NCBI RefSeq assembly: GCF_021245725.1
Contig: NZ_JAJGSX010000022.1
Span: 80,251 to 144,250, forward strand
Source of the DNA: Pseudonocardia sp. TRM90224
Lineage (GTDB): Bacteria; Actinomycetota; Actinomycetes; Mycobacteriales; Pseudonocardiaceae
Reading direction: 5' to 3'
DNA length: 64,000 bases
Shown here: positions 59,974 through 64,000 of the stretch, piece after piece
Layout: each line of letters begins with the position of its first letter
Position numbering within the stretch: the stretch's first letter is position 1
Translations under genes and position numbers: made by a program
Notes under the pieces: generated by a model
Told to the model about the DNA's origin: nothing
Database searches by the model: none
What the model saw: the letters and a program-made list of their open reading frames with translations, nothing else

Positions 59974-60645
59974 GTGAGCAGCGGGCTGGTCCGCTCGGCG
60001 TTGCGGCTGGCGACGATCGGGCTGGCTGCGTCGGCGCTCATGGCCGCCTGCGGCAGTGCGCCGTCACCGTCGCCCTCGCGCGACAGGGCCGCGAGCAGCG
60101 GTCCCGACGTCGTCATGATCATCCGGCATGCGGAGAAGCCGGACGGCCCGGACGAGGGCATCGACCAGCACGGCCGGGAGGACGGCGGCTCGTTGACCGC
60201 GACCGGGTGGGAGCGAGCACGCCGCTTGGTCGATCTGTTCGCCCCGGTGCACGGATCTCCGCCGAGGGGCTTGAGCCGCCCCGGGGTGATCTACGCGGCA
60301 GGTGCCACCGACGACGGCGAGGGGCTCCGTACCCGGCAGACGGTCGCACCGCTCTCGGCCGCGCTCGGTGTGCCGGTGCACACCGACTTCGGCAAGGGCG
60401 AGGAGGAGCGCCTCGTCAAGGAGGTGCTCGGCGAGCCGGGCACCGCATTGATCTCGTGGCAGCACAGCGGGATACCGGACATCGTCGACTCCTTCGGCGC
60501 GGTCACCCCGAAGCCGCCGAAGAAGTGGCCGGACGAGCGGTACGACCTGGTGTGGACGCTGACCAGGACCGCGGACGGCTGGCGCTTCGCCCAGATCCCG
60601 GAACTCCTGCTGCCCGGCGACGACCCCGAGGCCATCCCGGACTGA
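59974..60645 (+). CDS. Lipoprotein with histidine phosphatase fold
   Basis: 223 residues. Lipoprotein signal (LATIGLAASALMAACGS: lipobox before Cys). The phosphatase motif MIIRHAEKP corresponds to RHG, and the late His appears in ISWQHSGIPD. Central catalytic set looks complete though with RHA in place of RHG. It is anchored on the outer face of the membrane and may dephosphorylate an extracellular substrate. GTG start 16 nt after the VTC stop, so probably in the same operon, consistent with a phosphate-related set. Confidence 0.8.
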   Translation: MSSGLVRSALRLATIGLAASALMAACGSAPSPSPSRDRAASSGPDVVMIIRHAEKPDGPDEGIDQHGREDGGSLTATGWERARRLVDLFAPVHGSPPRGLSRPGVIYAAGATDDGEGLRTRQTVAPLSAALGVPVHTDFGKGEEERLVKEVLGEPGTALISWQHSGIPDIVDSFGAVTPKPPKKWPDERYDLVWTLTRTADGWRFAQIPELLLPGDDPEAIPD

Positions 60646-60705
60646 GTGCCTCGCGTCCCGGTACGTCCATCGGGGCTTGTCGCAGATCCACTTGTGGTCT
60701 ATCTT

Positions 60706-60742
60706 CTTACCGAAGAGAGCGCTCTCGCGAATGTTCGGTAAG
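60706..60742. promoter_or_regulatory. Nested palindrome, LacI-type operator
   Basis: Inner 12-bp perfect palindrome GAGAGCGCTCTC (60715-60726), the typical CG-centred shape of LacI-family operators, flanked by CTTACCGAA (60706-60714) and TTCGGTAAG (60734-60742), themselves a 9-bp inverted pair. It lies 51-87 nt upstream of the small secreted protein gene. A partial second site, GAGCGCTC at 60784-60791, overlaps the start region of that gene. Confidence 0.5.
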
Positions 60743-60792
60743 TGCTGTTATCGATCCTTGATGAACGGTTGCCCGGGGAGAGGGAGCGCTCT

Positions 60793-61092
60793 ATGCGTCG
60801 ATCGAGATTCATTGTCACCATTGGGCTGGCACTGGCCACCACGGCCGTGCTGAGCGGTCCGGCGAACGCGGCGGTGCCGGCCCAGTCGGCGGTCCAGTCG
60901 ACGGTCCAGTCGACGGTCCAGTCGACGGCCGCCGTGGCGCAACCGCCGAGTACGGCGTGGACGACGGTCGGCCCGTACACCACGTGGCCGGCGTGCGATT
61001 CGGACCGCCGCCTGTACGCCTCGCGCTACAAGTACAAGACCCAGCCGTGCTTCCTGCACACGAACGGCTACTACTACTTCAAGTACGAGTAA
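60793..61092 (+). CDS. Small secreted protein, function unknown
   Basis: 99 residues. Signal peptide with a basic n-region, hydrophobic core (IVTIGLALATTAVL) and an ANA/AV cleavage site near residue 27. The mature part starts with a low-complexity QSTV repeat (12-bp DNA unit, 60891-60926, three perfect copies) and ends with a compact Tyr/Trp-rich tail (WTTVGPYTTWPACDSDRRLY, TQPCFLHTNGYYYFKYE) with two Cys that could form a disulphide. Ribosome site GGGAG about 9 nt before ATG. No family recognised. Confidence 0.7.
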   Translation: MRRSRFIVTIGLALATTAVLSGPANAAVPAQSAVQSTVQSTVQSTAAVAQPPSTAWTTVGPYTTWPACDSDRRLYASRYKYKTQPCFLHTNGYYYFKYE

Positions 61093-61184
61093 CCGGCACC
61101 CCGACTGCTTCGGGGATGCGACGGTCTGGTGGGGTTCGACGATGGTCGCGCTCCACCAGAACGTCCATCCCCAGGAGGAAGTCG

Positions 61185-61655
61185 ATGAAAGCCGGTGACC
61201 TGGTCGAGGACTTCGAGCTGGCCGACGAGACGGGCACGTCCCGCTCGCTGTACGGGCTGCTCTCCGACGGGCCCGTCGTCCTGTTCTTCTACCCGGTGGC
61301 CTCCAGCGGCGGCTGCACGCGCGAGGCCTGCCACTTCCGCGACCTCGCGGCGGAGTTCGCGGAGCTGGGCGCGCAGCCGGTCGGGATCAGCAGCGACGGC
61401 TTGGAGGCTCAGCGGACGTTCGCGAGCGCGCACTCGCTGGGCTACCCGCTGCTCTCCGACGCCGGCAACGTGATCGCCAAGCGGTTCGGGGCGTACCGCA
61501 GCTTCCTTCCTGGCGGGCTGCACACCCGGCGGATGACGTTCGTGATCGACACCGACCGGACGCTCGCCGGCTCCGTGGCCAGCGAGACGAAGTTCGACCT
61601 GCACGCCGACCAGGCACTGGAGATCGTCCGGCACCGTGACAGCGTCCGCGAGTGA
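61185..61655 (+). CDS. Peroxiredoxin (AhpC/TSA, BCP-like)
   Basis: 156 residues. Thioredoxin-like fold with peroxidatic Cys44 in SSGGCTREACHFRD and resolving Cys49 five residues later, the BCP/Q pattern. The TPxC motif is changed to SGGC, so Ser replaces the usual Thr two positions ahead of the Pro, and Gly replaces Pro. Removes alkyl or hydrogen peroxides. Strong AGGAGG site. Its last 20 nt overlap the start of the following kinase gene. Confidence 0.85.
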   Translation: MKAGDLVEDFELADETGTSRSLYGLLSDGPVVLFFYPVASSGGCTREACHFRDLAAEFAELGAQPVGISSDGLEAQRTFASAHSLGYPLLSDAGNVIAKRFGAYRSFLPGGLHTRRMTFVIDTDRTLAGSVASETKFDLHADQALEIVRHRDSVRE

Positions 61656-62499
61656 GCAGCTCGTCGAGGCGCTGACGGCGGTCGGCTGCGAGGCGGCTCC
61701 GACAGCGGTCGACCCCGTCGTGCTGTCCGAGCGAGCCGGGCGGCTCGTCGTGCGGGTCGGCGATGTCGTCGTCAAGGCGCACGCGGTGGGCACCGATCCG
61801 GACGCGCTCGCGGCGCGGCTGCGGCTCGTCGCCGATCGTCAACAACCAGGGCCGGTCTGGCTCCCGCCGGTCGGCGGCGTGCGGCACGTGCGCGACCGGC
61901 TCGTGACCGTCTGGCCTGCCGCCGAGACGGTCGCCGGTGCCGACCCGGACAGCGCCCCCTGGGTCGAAGGAGCCGAGCTGCTCGCCCGGCTGCACCGCTG
62001 TGCGCTGCCCGCTGACGTTCCCGCCGCCGGGTTCGCGGCCGGCGTCGAGCGGGCGGTGACGCGGATGGGGACGGGTTCCGCGGCCGACGCCGTGCGGCGG
62101 GCTTTCCGCGGACTCGGCCTGCCGCACGGCGGGAGCGCGGTGGTGCACGGCGACTGGCACCTCGGGCAGGTCGTCCACCACGGCGGGTGGCGGCTCATCG
62201 ACGTCGACGACCTCGGCCTCGGCGACCCGGCTTGGGACCTTGCCCGGCCGGCGGCGCTCTACGCGGTCGGGCTGCTCGACCCGGTGCTGTGGGCGCGCTT
62301 CCTCGACGCCTACCGAGCAGCGGAGGGCCCGGCGGTCCCCGCGACAGGTGACCCGTGGCCCGTGCTGGACACGCCCGCCCGTGCTGCCGTCATCCGCCTG
62401 GCCGCACAGGCCGTCGTTCGAGCTGGGAGCACTGAAATGGACGAAACGGACGTCCTTCTCGTCGATGCATGTGTACGCATGAGCGAGGATCGACGCTAG
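61636..62499 (+). CDS. Aminoglycoside phosphotransferase family kinase
   Basis: 287 residues. Catalytic loop VHGDWHLGQVV (HxDxH, Gln in place of the usual Asn four residues later), metal motif LIDVDDLGLGDPAWDLA. ATP lysine likely in VVVKAHAV. Similar to maltokinase/APH-type kinases; substrate unknown. GTG start lies inside the peroxiredoxin gene and an SD is weak, so co-translation is likely. Gln at the Asn position is an oddity worth checking. Confidence 0.8.
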   Translation: MTASASEQLVEALTAVGCEAAPTAVDPVVLSERAGRLVVRVGDVVVKAHAVGTDPDALAARLRLVADRQQPGPVWLPPVGGVRHVRDRLVTVWPAAETVAGADPDSAPWVEGAELLARLHRCALPADVPAAGFAAGVERAVTRMGTGSAADAVRRAFRGLGLPHGGSAVVHGDWHLGQVVHHGGWRLIDVDDLGLGDPAWDLARPAALYAVGLLDPVLWARFLDAYRAAEGPAVPATGDPWPVLDTPARAAVIRLAAQAVVRAGSTEMDETDVLLVDACVRMSEDRR

Positions 62500-62539
62500 G
62501 CTCGCCAGCTCATGGAAGTGCTGAGGGGGAGGTTCTCGG

Positions 62540-62812
62540 ATGCAGTGCCCCAAGTGCCGAGGCACGATGCGGACGTACAACCGCAACGGCGTGCAGATCG
62601 AGCAGTGCGACAACTGCCGCGGGGTCTTCCTCGACTACGGCGAGCTGGAGCACCTCGCGCAGATGGAGGCCCGGTACGCGGCCCCGCCGCCCCCTCCGCA
62701 GCCCGGCTACGCGGCGCCGCCCGCCCCCGGTTACGGCGCGCCGGCGTGGGGCTCGTCCCACCACGGGCACCACAAGAAGAAGAGCTGGGCCCACATGATC
62801 TTCTCGACCTGA
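62540..62812 (+). CDS. Zinc-ribbon (zf-TFIIB type) protein
   Basis: 90 residues. Zn ribbon CPKCRGTM...CDNCRGVFLDYGELEHL (Cys3, Cys6, Cys23, Cys26) in the TFIIB-like zf pattern of small bacterial proteins. A Pro/Gly/Ala/Tyr-rich low-complexity tail and a His/Lys-rich end (SSHHGHHKKKSWAHM) follow. Function unknown, likely nucleic-acid or protein binding. GGGAGG precedes the ATG. Followed after 5 nt by palindrome A5. Confidence 0.82.
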   Translation: MQCPKCRGTMRTYNRNGVQIEQCDNCRGVFLDYGELEHLAQMEARYAAPPPPPQPGYAAPPAPGYGAPAWGSSHHGHHKKKSWAHMIFST

Positions 62813-62817
62813 CGTAC

Positions 62818-62887
62818 AACTTCCCCACCGTTTTGCCAACCTGCACACCATTTTGGGTGTGCAAGTAGGCAAAACGGTGGGGAAGTT
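62818..62887. repeat. Palindromic element family A, copy A5
   Basis: 70 nt and the most symmetric copy. Arms AACTTCCCCACCGTTTTGCC (62818-62837) and 62868-62887 are perfect, and the stem runs on through TGCACACC/GGTGTGCA with few mismatches, leaving a loop of about 6 nt. Same orientation as A1. Starts 5 nt after the zinc-ribbon stop and ends 5 nt before the next stop. The sequence AAGTTTGCGGTCAGCG after the right arm is shared with copy A3. Confidence 0.92.
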
Positions 62888-62892
62888 TGCGG

Positions 62893-63165
62893 TCAGCGAC
62901 GCCAGAAGCGCCAGCCGCGTCTCGGTTTGCCGGGCGTCGAGCGCTGGGGCGCCGGGAACGGGCGGTCCAGCGGGTCGGGCGAGAGTGCCCGCTCCGGCAG
63001 CTCGACGGGCCGCAGCGCGGGGATCGTCGACGGCGGCGGGGGCACGGGCGCGTCGAGGAACTGGGTGGATGTGGCCGGGTGCTCGGCCGACGGCGTACGG
63101 GGCTGGGGTATTGCCGACTCGCTCGTTGGCCGACCGGTTCTGGTGCTTGTGCTTCGGTCGCTCAC
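62893..63165 (-). CDS. Small Pro/Ser-rich protein with basic aromatic tail, unknown
   Basis: 90 residues, low complexity (P, S, T, A, R) with no fold recognised; ends GKPRRGWRFWRR, a positively charged Trp/Phe tail. AGGCGA lies about 5 nt before the GTG at 63165, and the stop sits just outside palindrome A5, as for other genes flanking this family, which supports it being real. Function unknown; membrane-surface association by the tail is possible. Confidence 0.5.
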   Translation of the reverse strand: MSDRSTSTRTGRPTSESAIPQPRTPSAEHPATSTQFLDAPVPPPPSTIPALRPVELPERALSPDPLDRPFPAPQRSTPGKPRRGWRFWRR

Positions 63166-63226
63166 GTGTTCGCCTATCGCGGCGCGCGGAAGGCGTGTTA
63201 CGCGATCCGCGCGCCGCCGGCGAAGG

Positions 63227-63697
63227 TCACTTCTCGGTGGCGAAGTCCTGCGTCCAGTAGCGCCCCGAACGGGCGACGCCGATGTTCTCCAGATTGCAGT
63301 TGAGGATGTTGGCGCGGTGGCTCTCGCTCTTCATCCACAGGTCCATCACACGCTGCGGTGACGTCGTGCCCATCGCGACGTTCTCGGCCGCGCGGCGGTA
63401 GTTGAAGCCCTCGCGGCGGATCCGCTCGCCGAACGACGAGCCGTCGGAGCCGACGTGGGACATGCTGCCGTTCTCCTCCTGGTCCTGCGCGTGTTTGCTG
63501 GCCGCCGTGGTCAGGCGGGAGTCGATGGTGACGGGGTCGCAGCCCGCGTCCGCGCGTGCGTCGTTGACGAGTGCCACCACCGCGTCCTCGTCACCGGCGG
63601 CGAACGCCGGGGCGGAGGAGAGGACGAGCGGGGCGGCGACCATCACGGCAAGCAGGGCGATGCGGGCGGGCAGCCGTCGGCTGCGCTGGGTGCTCAC
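63227..63697 (-). CDS. Secreted CAP (SCP/PR1-like) domain protein
   Basis: 156 residues. Signal peptide (IALLAVMVAAPLVLSSAPAF, cleavage near AFA/AG). CAP motifs: LVNDARADAGCDPVTIDSRL, ASKHAQDQEENGSMSHVGSD, GFNYRRAAENVAMGTTSPQ, WMKSESHRANILN. The Ca2+/metal His and Glu positions (HAQ...AENVA...ESH) are kept. CAP proteins in bacteria act outside the cell in wall or host interaction; role here unknown. GTG start at 63697. Confidence 0.88.
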   Translation of the reverse strand: MSTQRSRRLPARIALLAVMVAAPLVLSSAPAFAAGDEDAVVALVNDARADAGCDPVTIDSRLTTAASKHAQDQEENGSMSHVGSDGSSFGERIRREGFNYRRAAENVAMGTTSPQRVMDLWMKSESHRANILNCNLENIGVARSGRYWTQDFATEK

Positions 63698-64000
63698 GGT
63701 CGATACAACGTCCGATCGGGGTATCCCGATACGGTGAATTGATCACCGACCGCTACTCCGTCGCGATTGGAACGGGCGCGGGGTCGTTCATCAGCGCCGG
63801 GCTGAAAGCGCGCCACGCGATCGCTGTCAGGACGACCATTCCCGCGAACCCGATCCAGAACGGCGCGGTGATCCCGAGCTAGGAGCGCCCTGAACGACTG
63901 GGACCTACTGCGCGGCGTCCAGACGGCGCCCTCGCGGCGTTGCGCGGACACGTCGATACAACAGCGGTATCGCCGTATCCGCGCGCCTTGCGAGGACACC
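63698..64000. other. Right-edge intergenic region
   Basis: 303 nt after the CAP gene start. Apart from the transporter remnant it contains the promoter of the CAP gene with GTATC-CC-GATAC (63721-63732) and a related stretch GTCGATACAAC near both ends (63699 and 63952). No complete gene was seen up to the window edge. Confidence 0.4.
63753..63881 (-). pseudogene. Remnant of an MFS transporter C-terminus
   Basis: A frame of about 42 codons reads LGITAPFWIGFAGMVVLTAI, WRAFSPALM, then a polar tail and a stop: this is the usual last TM (PFW...GMVxLxxxWR) of an MFS exporter. Just upstream in frame is TAG, so no ATG or upstream TMs exist. It is a decayed end rather than an ORF. Confidence 0.5.

Noticed and set aside
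60891..60926. Three tandem 12-bp repeats considered as CRISPR or VNTR array
   Set aside because: They are in frame inside a coding sequence, have no spacers, and simply encode a repeated tetrapeptide.
62853..63260. Short frames starting inside family A elements with shared peptide VQVGKTVGKF or CRLAKRWG
   Set aside because: The shared peptide is only the translation of the palindrome arm; no gene is implied.

Overview
The window is very GC-rich, dense with transcriptional regulators and uses many GTG starts and ATGA/GTGA overlaps. Together with an F420-type (LLM) oxidoreductase, SARP/AfsR-like regulators, a SigK/RskA-UfaA1 locus and an actinobacterial NRPS, this points to a high-GC actinomycete, most likely Pseudonocardiaceae or a relative. 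There is no rRNA, CRISPR array, phage gene or recognisable transposase. The window starts inside a methyltransferase gene and ends in a degenerate transporter fragment.

Layout. 0-3.2 kb: methyltransferase (partial), MFS exporter, WrbA-like quinone oxidoreductase and its divergent LysR regulator. 3.2-12.7 kb: a two-protein NRPS on the minus strand, A-T-C followed by (C-lobe only)-A-T-C-A-T-TE. The specificity residues read as Val-like, Ser and an unassigned third residue. The TE has a Cys nucleophile and the last C domain has an altered HHxxxDG motif. 13-14.4 kb: ECF sigma factor and SnoaL-like protein. 14.5-19.1 kb: a five-gene minus-strand operon (DUF3311, SSS symporter, TIGR04076, LLM oxidoreductase, phosphotransferase) opposite an XRE-cupin regulator with two matching operators. 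19.2-23 kb: hydrolases, TerD-vWA protein, acetyltransferase. 23.05-25.6 kb: two tandem tRNA-like RNAs directly ahead of a large protein I cannot assign.

25.6-33.7 kb holds five regulators (GntR-TetR fusion, SARP, TetR, ArsR-type, AfsR-like) around a serine beta-lactamase-like protein. 33.9-38.4 kb: membrane glycosyltransferase, DesK/NarL-type two-component pair and a Wzz-like protein. 38.5-43.4 kb: an ECF41 sigma factor with its neighbouring FAD oxidoreductase, then an XRE-NB-ARC-TPR regulator with a collagen-like linker. 43.4-45.7 kb: an ABC-F gene behind a leader peptide and hairpins. 45.7-50.3 kb: hydrolase, GlxA-type regulator, MFS transporter, HIT protein. 50.3-58 kb: anti-sigma RskA and sigma K divergent from an FAD oxidoreductase, DUF1365, two CFA-synthase-like methyltransferases and a DUF1295 protein, matching the gene content of the mycobacterial sigK locus. 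58.3-60 kb: DUF4956 plus VTC domain pair. 60-64 kb: histidine-phosphatase lipoprotein, small secreted protein, peroxiredoxin, phosphotransferase, zinc ribbon and CAP protein.

The most unusual non-coding structure is two families of dispersed palindromes. Family A has five copies, each 69-70 nt with near-perfect 18-20 bp arms. Every copy lies between two convergent genes, within 0-22 nt of both stop codons, and occurs in both orientations. Family B has two copies of exactly 63 nt, each shortly upstream of a plus-strand gene. These, the tandem tRNA-like RNAs with their neighbouring protein, and the NRPS with its Cys-type thioesterase are the best candidates for undescribed biology here.
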